Shown here: positions 22,801 through 37,728 of the stretch, piece by piece
Position numbering within the stretch: the first letter of the stretch is position 1
Layout of the letters: each line of letters opens with the position of its first letter
NCBI RefSeq assembly: GCF_965638725.1
Contig: NC_134950.1
Coordinates: 29,946,932-30,010,931 of the forward strand
DNA: 64,000 bases
DNA from: Aptenodytes patagonicus
Lineage: Eukaryota; Chordata; Aves; Sphenisciformes; Spheniscidae
Reading direction: 5' to 3'
Notes under the pieces: model-generated
The model's database searches: none
What the model saw: the letters and a program-made list of their open reading frames with translations, nothing else
Told to the model about the DNA's origin: nothing
Made by a program: the position numbers and the translations under genes

Positions 22801-25800
22801 CTTTTCAAAAGTGTCCAAGATTTTTCACTGGCCAGACTTTGAGTTTTCTTGAAAAGTTTGGTTTTAGTTTAAATGAAAAGTACAGAACAGCAGTTCCCAG
22901 CCATCACTGGTCCTTGAGTAACAATTCTGTAAAAGCAGTATTTTGAAAGTAGCCCTGTATTGTGTCCATCCCACTGTGCTCAATTTTAACCTCTCAGTTC
23001 CCTCTGGCTGGGAGCAACATCACAGGATCGTACACAGTATCCCCCCACAGGTATGAATTAGGAACCATTGCTCTGAAAGAGCTTCAAGAGAAATGTGTTA
23101 GATAGGTTAGTTTTACTAAAGGTATCTTAGACTATTAAAACTTTACTTTTTACTATTTATATTAATTGTTCAAAACCCAGTCTTGCAAGCTGATACATGC
23201 AGATGGATTCTGGTTCTTATAATAAACCCCACTGATTTCTGTGAAGCTTTTTTCAAGCATATAGTCATATGACTAACACAGTCAGTGCTCTTGGCACCTC
23301 ATTCTTTCTGAAGCAAAAACAGATAGGCAAGTACCATTTGTCTCTGTATTTGTCTTTTATTGGCTCTAATATAGCAACATTACTGTCCAGATTCATTGTA
23401 TTACATCATCTATTTGTTTACATGCAAAAAATATATGTACTATAATGGAATTCTTTAAGATAATCATCAACATGCTCCTCTTCATATAACACTTCTTTAA
23501 CTCACTCTGAATCCTCCTTAGTGTTTTTTTTTTTTCTTTAAAGTTTTGCAATAACACATTTTAATTTTTTTGGTATAATTATTTGGCAGAATACCATTGT
23601 AGTGACTTCTGCAATCTTTGCAAGATCTTTGGAAAGTATTATTAGTTCTGGAAAACAGGACTTTCTGTGACCTAGAGGAGTGAAGATCTTTTGTTTGTTT
23701 AAAAGTAAAACATATTTTTTGAGGAAGAAAATATTGCACTTTGTTTCTCACTCAGGCTGGGGGGAAGTGAGCACACATAAAGGATGTTTTAGAAGTTTCC
23801 CTCAGATGGTACGCACTTTGCAGCCATTTCTGGTGAGATGTTAGTACACAAATCAATTCTTCTCAGAAAAGCTTTGACACACCTCCCCCCACTTAAGATT
23901 TTACTGGTACAATCTTTCAGTTATAATACTTTATTGAACAGAATATGGGCACATGTTGTTGCATACATCTTGCATATAATTATATGCTTATAATAAGGGA
24001 AGAGGAATTGAGATGAGGGAGTAGACTGGTTTACTTACTGCAAAAATCTTAAATCAGTATAAATTTCCAGTGTAGGCAACACCTCACCTGGCTTCAGCAA
24101 TCACACTGTAGTGTGTAGGAGCTTTTCACGCTGCGGTAGGAGCCAGACTGCTCTAAACTCTTGCAGGCTCTGAGAAGGCTTTGGGAAAACTGGGATTGAG
24201 ACTGAGAAAGCACAGCCATGAGTAACACCTGAACTTTATGAGCAACCAGCAAAACCCTTATTGAAAAAGACCAGCCAGTGGAAGTAGACTACACAGCTAA
24301 AATGCCTAGAAGGACTTTGGCTTTGTGTGTAGGAAGAGTATACCCTACTTTCATATTCTAAAAAATAAATGCATTAAAGGGGCTTGTATCCAAAAATAAA
24401 GACCTGTCTTTCATTTACAACACGAGATCAGTGCTGCAACTCAGCTATATTCCTAAAGGATGATTAGATCAAATGCCAGGATCGAGTGATCTAAATCTCT
24501 GTGGATGATGAAGAAAGCCAGAATTGCACTACTGAACAGGGAACATATCCTGATCATGCTAAATTCTTGTGAAATTAGGCAGACAAACAGCTGCTGCAAT
24601 TCCATTTCCTGCAAATAGTCCATTAAACTGCTTGTAAATAGCACCCCACCTCCCTTCAGAAGAAAAATTAAGAATAAAAAAATACGTTAAAATACTCTAA
24701 AATAAGGAAATTACAAAATTAGGATTGCCCATAAGATCTTGATAGGTTTCCCTGTGTATGATGCTAAGACCTCTTGGTCCTCAGGACATCTGTCTCATTC
24801 ATTCCAAAAAGGACAGTATTAATTGAATGAGCATATATACCATGTCTTGTTTTGCCATAACTGAACATTTTTCTCTAATAATTTTTAATTCACTAACCTT
24901 AAAACTCTGCTCTGAAGGGGATAATTAAATTCTTCTAGTCATCCCACGATGCTCTTCCTTCTAACAGGTGTTTAACAAGTGATACTTCGTTTTCTTAAAC
25001 TGTCCCTGACTGAAGATGGATAAGGATAATCCCCATTTTACAAATAGAGAAGGCAATGAGATATCCCAGTCAAATCTCCCCAAATCTGCATGCCCAGCTT
25101 GAGGTACTAAATACTTGACTCACCTCTTAGCTGCCTCACTGAGCACGTGCCTGCTCAGTCCGCAGCCATCAGAGGGTTACAAACTTCTGCAAACTGGAAC
25201 CCAAGGCCTTCAGTCAGGCCCCCAGGAGACAAAGCATCAGATATTTGGGGATCAAAATAATAAGACTGGCTTTACTGGCTTACCTACTATCAAAAGGAGC
25301 TCTGTGGACAAGGCAGAATCAGCAGTCACTTCTCCAAGGTGGAATTCATATCATTTGGAAGGAGGCTACGCTTGCAATGCCATCTGATTCAATACTTTCC
25401 TTATAATTGAGGTAGGGAAGCCATAGACTGCAGTCTCCTTTGCAGATGCTACAAACCTGAATCATGACAAAATTAGCCGCAACCCTATACTACACACTGA
25501 ATAATTAAAAAGCAATCTTAATCCTGCCATATTCTGATTTACAATTGTGTAGCATCATAACCTTCAAATTTAAGAGTGCACACATGAATGTCTAGGTTAA
25601 AGACAGAAAAAAACTGACAAATCTCACCATGTGCCACCACACACAGCCTTTTGGCAGTGTTTTGGAGAGGCATTAGGACTTTCATGGAGTCCTGCATTAA
25701 AACACACTCTCTCTCTCTCTCCAACCAGCCTAATATATTACTCAGTATGCCTCAATGTACAACAACAGCTTTTCAAAAAGATATGCAGAAGTGCTATATA

Positions 25801-26854
25801 TAGGTTTTTATTTGATATAGGATTGCCTAGTTGAGGAAATGTGAGTATCTTTAGCTGCTCCAAGCAGGTTTGGATTTAAGACTTTAAGGTTTCCTAGTCC
25901 AAAGAAACATGTCTCCCAAACTTTTCTGGTCATTGCTTAGATCTATTTTGAGTCAAATCACAGAGACAATCACTTGAAATGGTCTCACCACAGCCTCAAG
26001 TTACTCTCCTGAAATACGCCTGAAGCATTTTCTCCAAGGCTGGCCTCTAACCCTCTGACCATAAAAATCCCTTTGAAGCTCCATAGCGGAAACTTTGGAG
26101 TCTCTTGCTTGTGTTACTCAGAAATCCAGTAATTAGAGAAGCAGAACTTGAAAGCATCTCTGTAGAGCTTCAGACGGCTGTTTCATTTTCTCCCAATACA
26201 GTTTTATTAGGCATGTTAGTTGCTTATAGATTCTGTATGTTCTGTTCTGATTTTAGGACTAGATTAAGGACTTCTTGGGATCATTAGTTATTTCAGATAG
26301 TCCACAGAGATGCAGGCGTACTTTCTTTCAAGTAGTATAGCAGATGCCATCACAAATATGTTGCCCAGATCCCCTGCACAACAGGGGATGACAGCTAAGT
26401 TGCACCCACACTGTCCTCTGGCTGAGGATGTTAACACACAGTAGAGATGGTTAAATTTCTTTTCAGAGTGCTTTCTATCAACCTATTAAAGTGGGTGACA
26501 AGATCTCCTAGAGGCAGTGGCAGCAGGCTATATAGACATGCAAAAGTGCAGATATCATGTCCAGGAGTCAAATTAATCTATTACACTGAATCAAAAGTAA
26601 CTCATTTTCCACTCTCTGTACCAATATTTGGGATTTATTTTCTTCATGTGTTGGTACATGGTGTTGGTGTGGTACCATGCAGGATGCTAATATATTGTTT
26701 ATAGATGGTCACAGCAAAACAGTATTTCTGTCCTGTTCACCTTGGCATCCATTGGTAAAATCATGTGCCACTCCAGACTGACAATTATCTGAAGAAGTGA
26801 CAAGGCAAAGTGAATTGATAAAATGTTATTTCTAATTCTTTTTGGGGAATCAAA
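19814..26854. other. Non-coding stretch, no gene seen
   Basis: No supported gene. Minor features are a 15-bp direct repeat with 19-bp period (20481-20514), a G-run near 22460, a T-run near 23523 and a CT run at 25706-25721. Confidence 0.4.
25706..25721 (+). repeat. (CT)n microsatellite
   Basis: Eight uninterrupted CT-type dinucleotides after ACACA. Confidence 0.75.
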
Positions 26855-26950
26855 TCTGTCTCAAATCATGGTAATGTAAATTACTATGGCAAATGTGACA
26901 TCTCTGTCTGAGAGCATGCTAATGTAATTTACTGTAGTGAATATCACATC
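26855..26950 (+). repeat. 48-bp unit tandemly duplicated
   Basis: Unit 1 (26855-26902) and unit 2 (26903-26950) are the same length and match at 37 of 48 positions by eye. Both open with TCTGTCT, share TAATGTAA in the middle and end CACATC or GACATC. A decayed third start (TCCATCTG) may follow. This is an old non-coding duplication of unknown significance. Confidence 0.75.
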
Positions 26951-29900
26951 TCCATCTGCTAAAGCAATCTGTTAAAATTCACTAAGATTATTATCTTCAA
27001 GAGGCAGAGGTTTTTAATCTTCCAGGTTGTTGTTTTTTAAGTTCCTTCTGATGGAAATAGTATCTAACATGTGATGCTGACTGACAACATTTGATTAAAT
27101 TAAAAATGGAGTATGTAAATTCCTAGCTCTTACCAGCTCACTGTAAAATAGCAGCTGGTAGGAAGTTAAGGCCAGAATTTCAATAGCTCAAAACATTCAG
27201 TTTCAGCCAGGATTTCATCATGAGTGGTAGATAGAGACCAAGACTGTAAAAGTAATATGATAAATTTTATATTTGCCTAAATTATGTCAGCTTTTAACAA
27301 GTCTTTGCTTATTATCAGAGATCAAAAAACCTGATCCAAAATAAAATATCCTACCTTGAGAAGCTATGTAAAAGTAAAAAAAAAAAAAATCAGTGCAAGA
27401 ATGCAATGGTTATGACTATTTCATTATTATGGTTATGCAGTGTTTAAAACAGTAGGATACAATCTGTGGGCACTACCTCTGTGGAAATCAGGAAAAAAAG
27501 GCTGAAATATCTCAAGGAATCACATACCTTCCCTAAGAGCTACCCAGTCTGTACCCATAATACTTAATCTATAATAATATGGAAAGATGGATATTTTTAC
27601 TATTAATTGAAAAAGTTCCAAAGCCTAATCTAGGGAGGACGTGTCATGTAACTACACAAAACATTACAAGATTCTATTTCACAAAAGTCGAAATTGGGTC
27701 CAAAAAGACATTACTTACGATCATATAAATGCTGAAATTTGTGTTGAAAACAAATTTCACTTAAGAAGTTTTCACTTTAGCAGCTGATAGGTATTATAAT
27801 CTTAAATAGAATAATATCCATTAATATGTATTAGAATAGCACCTTTAGGAGAAAAACAGATAGGGTGCAATAGCACTTCAACAGCTTTGATTAGGGTCCC
27901 TTGCACTGATTGAAACAGCCAAGTATCCCACTCTTAGCCACTTTTCCAGTGTTTGGGTGGATTCGGCCAGGCTGGCTAGGGAGCACAGAGGCTTGAAGGC
28001 TGAAGTCAGAGAGCACAAAGCTTTGGAGTTGTGGGGATGGGGAATAAATACTATTACTAGGATCAGTAGGAAAAGAAACTAAGAGGTACCTCCTTTCTGG
28101 ATGGAAGGGTTGCTTAATTCCCCTTCCCCCTTTCCCCACAGAAGATAGCTTCCTTCCTGGTGGTGATGAAGCACAGAAGAACTTCACAAAGTCAGCTTTC
28201 AAAGTGAGACATCTAAAATACATATACTCCCTGTTCCAGCCTCACTCTTTCTAACTGTATCTGGCTGCTGGGCAGCTTCTTCACTTTGGGGTATTGACAC
28301 CTGCTGGCCAGTATAAAAATAGCAAACTGTTTTTTCTCAGGAACACAGTCCCAGTGCTGGATGCATATGGTTTCATACTCTTTCTCTGCCATATGGTAGA
28401 AACTTTCTGATTCAAACTGGTTGGAAGTAAAAATCATAATTTTAGAACTATTACATCTTTTTAAAATATCTGTTTTGGAATTTGTTGTACTACTAATGCC
28501 AAGATACCCTGAACAATGGAAGTGTTACCAAGTCTTTCCAAACACTCCAGTATGCTATAAACAACAAAAATGTTCCTTGGTTTCTGATTTTTGCGGATTT
28601 CAATAAATCCAAAGAACATGTACTCCAGATTATGCTGGAAAATAATTTGAAATGAAAGGGGAAAAAAAGGGTCCATATATTGAGTTTATATATTTCTGCT
28701 TTTCCTGTGTATATGGAAATCTCTACCTCCACCTCTTCAATTGTTTGTTATGTGCTTAGCTGTAGAATCTAAATGAAGGACAGCATCCTTTTAAACATTT
28801 ACACAAGTTAAATATTTTCAGTGGAAAGCTAAAGAGATTCATGAAAGAAAAACCACTGTGGGTCAGTAATTGCACAGGAATGACATTTGGCTTGACCTAA
28901 AAAATTTGGAGTCTGAGAGATCATCAGGAGAAATGCAATATACTTGTTATTTCTGCCTTCACCCTTCATACAACTTTTCCTAGGCGTCCCCTTTTGATTA
29001 TTCTCAATGACAGGATATTGGGTTAAACTGCCTTTTGGTATGGTCCCATATGAACGTTCTTAAATGTTGGAAAAAGTCTATTACTGAATACATGCTACCA
29101 TAGATAAATGCTATGACCAGCATCCTACTCCTTGCAAGTTGGGGCTTAGGGACAGATTCATTTGTATTCCTTTATGATCCCACTGAAGTATGAGGCTCGC
29201 AAGAATTTTCTGCGTAACTCTACTTCAAATAATATCTCAGTAAGTGTTTTCCCTAACTATAAAAATAAAGCTTTACATTAGATATTCCACTATTGGTACT
29301 CGCTCACTTATATTTTACAGACTGTATGTTCAATATTCAAAACAGTAAGGCAAACACATTAAGGGTGTAAATTTGGTTCTCATTTTTAGTGTACATTAAA
29401 TCCCTGTACAAACTCCTTCACTGAAGAGATTGAAGAGTAAAATGGTTTTAATTAACTGCAGAATAATCCTTAGAACATTGACTTCACGATCTCCATCCAT
29501 TTTCTTCAATATTTCTGAATGTTCCTGTGTAAACAAAGCCTAAGAAGGGTTAACTTTGTTTCTCTCGATCTTTATTTTGGATAAACTATTGTATTCAGAG
29601 AGTATAAAAATTAATTAGCCATGCTGATGAGGAAGACAGTAATCTGATTGTCATCTTATTTTCACTGTAGGCAAGATGGAACCACTCATTTTCACCATTT
29701 CAGCTCCCTTTGTCTCATCCAAACAGTCTGAGCTACTGTAAACTGAAGTGGCATGAACATGACTGAAGGGACATTGCAATGCAGTACATTTTTAATGCCA
29801 GCTATCTTACATTTCAATTTATACAAAATCTTCTCCACCTTCTCTAGCATTAGTAGACCAGTTTCCTGCTCTATTTCATGAGAAGAAAGAGGAGGAATTA

Positions 29901-32900
29901 TAGTCATTTCCAGACAATGAGAGGCAGGTATTGAAACATGAATCAGAATGAGAGGAAAGAGGGGAGGGAAGAAAAAGAAAATCTCTTTGTAACCTTCACA
30001 GGTGATAGTAAAATGTTTAAATAAGCAAACAATGTAAAGCTGCACTGTGAACAAATAGAAGTGTCATGTTTCTCATTGTGAAAAACTCATAGTCTAAGAC
30101 CTGACAGGACAAATAGAAATCAATAATATGCATGGGATACTAACAAGGTGAGGGAAAGAAGAATGCTAAGAAGGAATAGTGGTCAGGAGTGGGTGAGCTG
30201 ACAGTCAACAACCTGAACAATCAAAAACGCTCTGTGTTTTGACAGACTTTTGTAGATGGAAGAAACATCCTCTCAATATTCCAGAGGGATTGAATAAGTT
30301 TCTTCATCATCACCAAGAAAATTTGCCCATATAAATACTCTTACAAATAAATTAATAAAAAAAGTCTAGAAATTAACTGATTCCTTGCAATATCTCCTCA
30401 TGTGAAGGAAATACTGATTAGTAGCTTTGCAAAAATACAAACAAAAATATACTGGGGTGGTTGACTTTGTAAAATAAGTACAAATCCAGAATGCAGCATG
30501 TGATAAAAATGACTGCAAACCACTGTGCCTGGAAATATAGATTGTAACTTACATGAAACACCCTGTTGTTCATGATGTTCTTCTCACTTGCCTTACTTTA
30601 ATTTGCAATTCTTTTACTTATATGGTCAGAGTATAACACTGTTTCGCCCACATAGTTGGCACCAGTTTCCAGGTCTTGCCAAAACCAACCAGAATTGTCA
30701 GAATGGAGGTAAAAAAAAGTGAAGGCAACACCATGACATCTGGAGAGCTAGCTCAATTTCCAGTCTGGTTTTAGAAACTCTCTGAACAACCAAATGCTCT
30801 TGGTTATCTTTCCCTGCTTCTTAGCTGTACCATTCTTGCATTAAAAGGAGAGGAATGGCATTTGGTTGTGTGTCATAGCTGGAACGGGCCCAGACGACAA
30901 TTAAACATTCTTTCTTTAAAAGAAAAGAGTTCTGGGGGCTTTGTTGGTTTGCTAATGTTTCTATCATCCCTGTTACCCCTACTGAGACAAAGGAACAAGG
31001 AGTGAGCAGACACGTGAGTTTAATGCACTTATCTAATCCAATGCTAACATACTGCCTGAAACCTGGTAGCATTCTACCTCAGTTTGCAGCATTTATTTCC
31101 ACAACACTCTTTCACAATTGGAGAACAGTATTCCTCACATTATTCTTCACATTCCTTAGGGTGAAGGCAAGCACCTCAATTGTTTGTAATTTAAAAAAAA
31201 AAAATGTATTAAGCCCTGGGTGAAAATTAGCTGGTATGGAAGCACCTAAGTGAGAAATGCAAACTACTAACATCATACCTTGAGAAGCATCTGTATAACT
31301 TAAGTTTTGCTAATGCTTATGGTCAGAACTCTTGGTTTCCTACCTGTGCTGACAATTGTGCTCCCTGTTTCACATGCAGGCCTGTTTGGGGTTCACAAGC
31401 TGGGCATCCCATCCCCATAGAAATGTTAAGAACACATCACCAGTGCAGAAGTTCATACAAAGCATAGCAGTTTCAGCTGTTCCCATTGAATACATGGCTT
31501 GAAGAGAAAGGAGTGCTGCCAGCCTTATACTCTAGCCCAGAACTTTCCTCTAGGGAGCAGGACACCTGGGCTTTCCAGATATCAAAGAGAAATGAAGTTC
31601 ATATTTTCTCTAAGAGTATGCTCACCAGACAAGTAAGGCTAGGGCACTCCCCCCAGAAAAGAAAGATACAGTTACCAAACTCTGTTCTCATGAGTATATG
31701 GGGGTTTTGTTCAGTAACTGCTTGGTTTAAAATGCGTAGAATACCCTTAGGAGCGAGGACTGGGGACTGGAACCAGCCCTTTCCCCACATTAATGCAAAG
31801 GCATCCTCCCTCATGCTTGTCTTCTTTTACTTGTGTTCCTAACTGCATAATGGTTCAGACTTAGCAAAAAGGAGGAAAAACACCACCGCTGCCCTCTACC
31901 CTGTCTGTACTGGTGCTCTCCTGTAACACAGTAGATGTGTCTAGAACACCCAGTACCAAGGAGTGCACAGACCTTAAACTGACTGCTTTGTTTGGTAACC
32001 ACGAATCTGTTACATGCCCCGAATAATATCACTTTGGTTTGCATTAAAGGAGACACGGATGATCCAGCCAGTCCTGCACAAATGCATATCCTCAGTACCT
32101 AAACTCAGGTAAGGCAGAATTTCAGCAAGCTCCTGCCGTGTGGCACAATCTGTTGGCCTATTTAGGCACCTGGCACTTCGCATGTGCTTGTGAATCTCAG
32201 GTTAGGTCCTGACTTAACTCAGAGTTGAGATTTTCACTGCTGGATCCAGCCTCCAGGCTGAGCTTTTGCAGACATGTGCATCACAGTACTTAAGTTTCTT
32301 TTTGTATCCAGAACTTCCGAAACATTTACCAATATCTGCTTAGCTGTATCATCAAGCCGATTTAAAAATCAGAGATATTAATTTTAACTGCTCGATCCCA
32401 CAATAGACTCTGAATTATCCTTCTGTTTCAGTGGTTCAGAATTTTAAAACTTGATTTTAATTACCCTTAGATTATAACTTTCATATCTCCTCTAACATTA
32501 ACAATTTGAAGAGACATGAGACTGCCAGAGGGGAGAGAAGAAAAGAATGGATTTACAAATGCAATAATAGGACAACTTATGAAACAAGAAGGGTCCTTTG
32601 TTTAATTTGTATTCTGTATTTGATTACATATCTCTCTGCATGCAGGCTTTGCTTTTTGCCTTTCTGGATTTCCAGGAGAATTTTGTTAATATGCACATTG
32701 ACCTTTTGCAAACAATATAGGGAGAAAGGGGAAAATGTTTAATCAGTTTAATGTTCATTTCAATCACTGCAAAGGTTTCATGCAGCCCACAAAATATATA
32801 TTAAAATGAAGGTTGTTAGTCTATATTGGTGATGTGAGGTGTAATACAATAGCTATCTATAAGCCTAATTTATAAAATGTGGGCCTATAAGCACTATTTC

Positions 32901-35900
32901 TCTTTTCTCTGATAAAGAATACCACTTTAATGAAACAGGAACTTTTCATATTAATTTGGAGTTCTTGCTTTCTGACACACTTTGCATGTGGTAAGGGAGA
33001 GAAGAGGGAAATGAAGACAGAGGAAGCTGAAGTTTATCCCTGAGGCTTCAGCAGGTTGAGACAACTAAGCTATCTGTCAAAACTGTATGAAGAGATGCCT
33101 GATGGTCTGCACCGTGTGGTTCTTGGCTTTGGGAGTGTCATAGGAGGCAAAATTCAGTATTCACAACAGGGCTGCATTTACCTCTAGCCGTAAGGCACTG
33201 AAACATTGCACAGAATCTGTGTGTGGAGATTTAAGGTAAATTTTTTCTATTACAAGGAAGTTTCACTTAGAGTGGAACATTAACTTTTTCGTGTTCTGAC
33301 AAGACGCAAAACACTACGCTTCTGATTATAGCATTTTAGTGTTTGTGAACTTAGGTTAAATTGTTTAACCACTACACATGATCTTTCTCTGCAAATGAAG
33401 GAGTAGGACAGAATTATGACTCTGTGAGTGTCACTAATACAGAATTTTATAGTTTCCATGGCTGCTACTATCCTATTGAGTTCTAAACCCCAAATGATCT
33501 CTTACAGCAGCTCCAAGAAATAGCCAAACACAGGAGTCTGTGTACTTCTAAGTTTGGGTTTATTACATTTGATATTGCAATTCTTGGATTATTTGTTGCC
33601 ATTGTTTTACGTACATATGCCTCAAACCTTAATCAGACCTGGAAGGGACTTTTGCAAGCCACACAGACTTTAGGATTTAAATTTTTCATGTAATGTCTTT
33701 TGCATCTTTTTGAAGGCCTTCACTTCACCAAGCTATAGAAAAAAACAGATGATAATTTAGACTGTACTGACACAAAAAGACCTGAAATTTCTCCTTACAA
33801 ACACACACAAGGCAGAGAAGGAGAAGAAAAAAAACATGTTCATGACCAGCACAGAAGCATTCCCCAAGCATGGTGCCTGGTGATCAGAAACAGAATCAGT
33901 TTAGAGGGAGTAGGTTGTTGTTCCAGCACCTACAAGTCAATGGAAATATCACCAATGATTTCAGGCAGAGGAAAAAGTGGCATAGCTACACTGATGATAT
34001 TGCACTCCCGTGTGAGGAGCATCTCATTGATTGCAAATCACTGGGTTTCAACAGATTTCCAAAGTTTCGTGTAAGTAGTGGTGCCCAAACTTCATATTCA
34101 TCCCTCTCCAGGGTACGCTACCACTCTGAAAGATTGAAGAAAATCTGCTTTCTCCTTGTTTTTCAGTGTAAAAGCTGAACATATTACATCTGTTAGAATT
34201 TATACAATCAGATCAGGCAACATTTCCTGCATGCATTTGGAGGATTGGAATTACTTTGAATTTGCATTTTTTTCAGATGAGAAAGCAGAGCAATTACACT
34301 ACTCATACAGTGCAAGGAAAATCGAGAAATACATCTGAAACCCTTGCTGAGGTATATGATTTAACTACAAGACTACTGCTCTTCCTACATTAAAAAATGG
34401 TAATGACCATCTTTCACATACAGAGTTACTGGAGAGACCAAGGGGAAGCCATCTCCAGTCTGAGCAGGACTAAATTTTCCCCGATCTTACATTCTCTTTT
34501 TCTCACTAAGATGAGCAAGGAACTTCATATGCCTATCTGCCATCCTTTGGATCTCAGTATGCAGAGCTGCATATCTCACCTATAAATGGTTTTAACACTA
34601 GAAATTCAAACTGCTAACAATTGCCTCAGGTGAGTATAATTTTCAGAATGTGACCAATATATTTACTCTATTGACTGTACTCTCTGAAGTAAAGTGTGGC
34701 GAGAGAGATATCCCGCAGAGACTAAAGTAACTATATCTACTTCCCATGGGTAAAACTGCCATCATCTTTTCTGTATTGCCACTAACTGGCCTGATTACCC
34801 TCACAACAGAGCCAATTTTACACTGGAACAATTCCATCATCTTCAAAGAAGGTTGTCTTCCTTTAAGTTTAATCTGAGAAGTATCAGGCTCCAAATATGT
34901 ATAGGATGATTTTCTTTTAATCCACAGAAAATCATAAGAAACAAAGTACATCAGTTGGAATCTTAAGCTATTTGATTTTGTCTCTTTTAAAAGAAAAAAA
35001 AAAAATCTTTTAGTACCAAAGAAGCAAAGTCAAGAGGTTTACCCATCATAATCATTTGACTTACATAGACTGTTTGGTGCGCCCTTTACTCCAATGTTAC
35101 TGATTTCTTCCAGTTTCCTTCTTTTTTACTCTACTTCAAGGGAAATGAAATTAGCACTGAACAAAATCTGTATTTTTCAGGCTTGAGGTCTCAGACACAT
35201 GTTTTTGAACACTCAGCAGAAATTCTCCAGAGTTATAACAGGTATTACAGTAGTTTATAAAGGCAGAACTGCAAAACAACTAGAGAGGATTATTCAAAAT
35301 AAATTAAAACAAAACATGAACTGTAGTACTGGGATATACCTTATATTAGATACACTTATTAGACTTCCAGGGCTTCCTTTTCTCTTTCCAAAATGTTGAT
35401 GTGATTTTGTAAGTGGAAACAGTAAGATTTTGAGCTTTGAAGACACAGCACTTGCTCCAAAGCCCAAATTATTACAAAAAAATCATAGGCATTGGATGAA
35501 ACTCTTTAAAAAAATATTCCTAAATAGATACATTTCTATATTTAATTGTTTTTCTTTAAAAAAAAAAAAAAAGCATTGCCATCACTTGCCTTCCAAGTTA
35601 TTTCCTAAGCAGAAATAGCCAACCCAGTGATCACTGAGTGTGTGTCCCACAGCACCTCTCCAAGGACAGTAAATTATATCTCCCTTTCCTCCTCCAGATC
35701 CCAGACTTGTCCTTCATCCTGCCCTACCACTTTGACCAAGCACAAGCCACCATGCAGTTGGTTGATTCAGAGCTATGGAGAAACTGACAAGTATTCACAG
35801 ACTTGGCTGACTGATTTCTCTTTGATCAGCTCAGGGCTAACATCTACCTGCAGCATCAACAGGAACACAAATTTAGATCTCTATCTAATTTTGTGAGAGT

Positions 35901-37270
35901 TTTATACCTTTAAGTTTTTGTCAGATTTGGCTAAACTGGACAACATAAAAAAATTATTGGGGTGAACTAAAGACAGGTAACATGATTGTATAAGCCTGAT
36001 TTTAATAAAAGTCAGGCTAAAAGCATTATCACTTTGTTATTGCAAGTAATGCTGTTCTGTTACACTTTCAGTTACATTTGTATTGGGTAGTTTAAAGAAC
36101 TGCAAAATCACAGAAATGCTGAACAAGTATATCCTGTAAATCCCAATAAAAGATTGTTTATCGTCCTCTGGAAGTATTTTTATCTTCTGGTTCTGTGAAA
36201 ACTTTGCATGATGTTCTAAAAGCAATGCTCTGTGTAACTTTGACCTTAAATTAAAGCAGAACAATGGAAATGCTATGTTTGCAGTATTATTTATTTGACC
36301 GGAGAATGCCTTGGGATTTATTGTAAATTTGGAGGCTGCAGAGCTCTGGAAGAAGCTTTTAGCAATTCACTAATTTACTGTCTTTGGACATATCCTGAAA
36401 GGTAGAGATAGTCAATTTACTTTCATTTTTTTCTCAGACTTGGACTCTTTTATGCTTACATTGGCAAACACAAAACCATTTATAAGCAGAATAAAGAACA
36501 ACTTTCCAAGAAATTAGTGAGGCTCACAGATGAAAGAGCTAGAGCAGTTACCTATAAAGGATTGCATGTAGGACTATTATTACTTAATTTCTCAGTGAGT
36601 GATGTCTTCAGAAAAAAAAATATTATTATACAGCATTAGAAAATAGAATAGTACGCAGGAAGAATTTTTAAACCTGTGGAGAAAGGAGTACTGAAGAACA
36701 GCTACCCATATATAAAGTATTATCCACCTTGTCCGTGAGCATGTCTGATAGTCAGCTGGCACACACTTCCCATGGGAACTGCTACCATCACTCTCTTAAT
36801 CAATTCAGTTTTATGGTTGAGGGTACTTTTCTTAAAATTTTGTATCATAACTCAAGCAGATTAACCCATTTGAAAAAATACTGAATTATTCCTGACATAG
36901 ACTCTTTGCCATCCAGTTCTGATATTTATACTAAATAGTTTAAGTGTACTGTGAAAGTTTTAAATATTTCTTTTATTGTAGCAGGAACTCCTACTTTTAG
37001 AAAAATGTGAAAAATCTGCAGCTATCTGCAATAACCAGTAGCTGAGCAGTTAAGATACAAGGGGTGTGTGTGGGTGTAACGATTCAAGTTTCTGCATAAC
37101 ATAGTTTGGAGTTGTCCCCAAATCTCACCGACGGAAAAATGAGATGAGTGATTGTCCATAGAACTGAATGATTCTACTTTCAACTGTCTTCCTTGTGTAG
37201 CCCTTACTACTTTCATACAGGTTATAAATCAAGATACAAACTTAATCCACATAACTACAAGCAAACTTTT
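26951..37270. other. Non-coding stretch, no gene seen
   Basis: About 10 kb with no domain-bearing ORF and no convincing splice-bounded coding segment. There are short A-runs (27376-27388, 31191-31204, 34994-35004, 35559-35573). ACCTGGAAGGGACTT near 33638 faintly recalls an antisense CR1 tail but is too short to call. Confidence 0.4.
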
Positions 37271-37316
37271 TAAAAATAAAAATAAAATTAAAATAAAAAT
37301 AATAAAAATAAAAAAA
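37271..37316 (+). repeat. A-rich (AAAAT)n-type low-complexity repeat
   Basis: Interrupted AAAAT/AAAT units across about 46 bp. Confidence 0.75.
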
Positions 37317-37728
37317 TCGGTCTCTCTCCTGCTCTTTTCTTGTTGAAAAAATTCTTCCCTCACTTAAAGAGTGTTTCCTGTCAGATTCTGCATGTGCTTT
37401 TCCAAGAAAAGTTCAGTTTTGTTGAAGCAACATGTTCTGATGGAAAAAAGCCGTTCCACTGGAAAATTCCCCACTAGCTCTAATTCAATTCCCTTCCTTG
37501 AGGTCATAACGAGAGTTATAATATTCATTCCTGCTATGCTTTCACCATAACTTCAAACTGAACATGCTGCCATTCTAGAAACATTATCCTGGGTCCCTTA
37601 AATTCCTGCCCCAGAGGTATTTTGCCCATCTAAAAGCCAGTTAAAGCTGAAGCTTTCACTCTCCCTGTATTAAAATGCCTGCTTTTGAAGCTGATGTGAG
37701 CAGCAGCCACGGAAACCAATTGACATGG

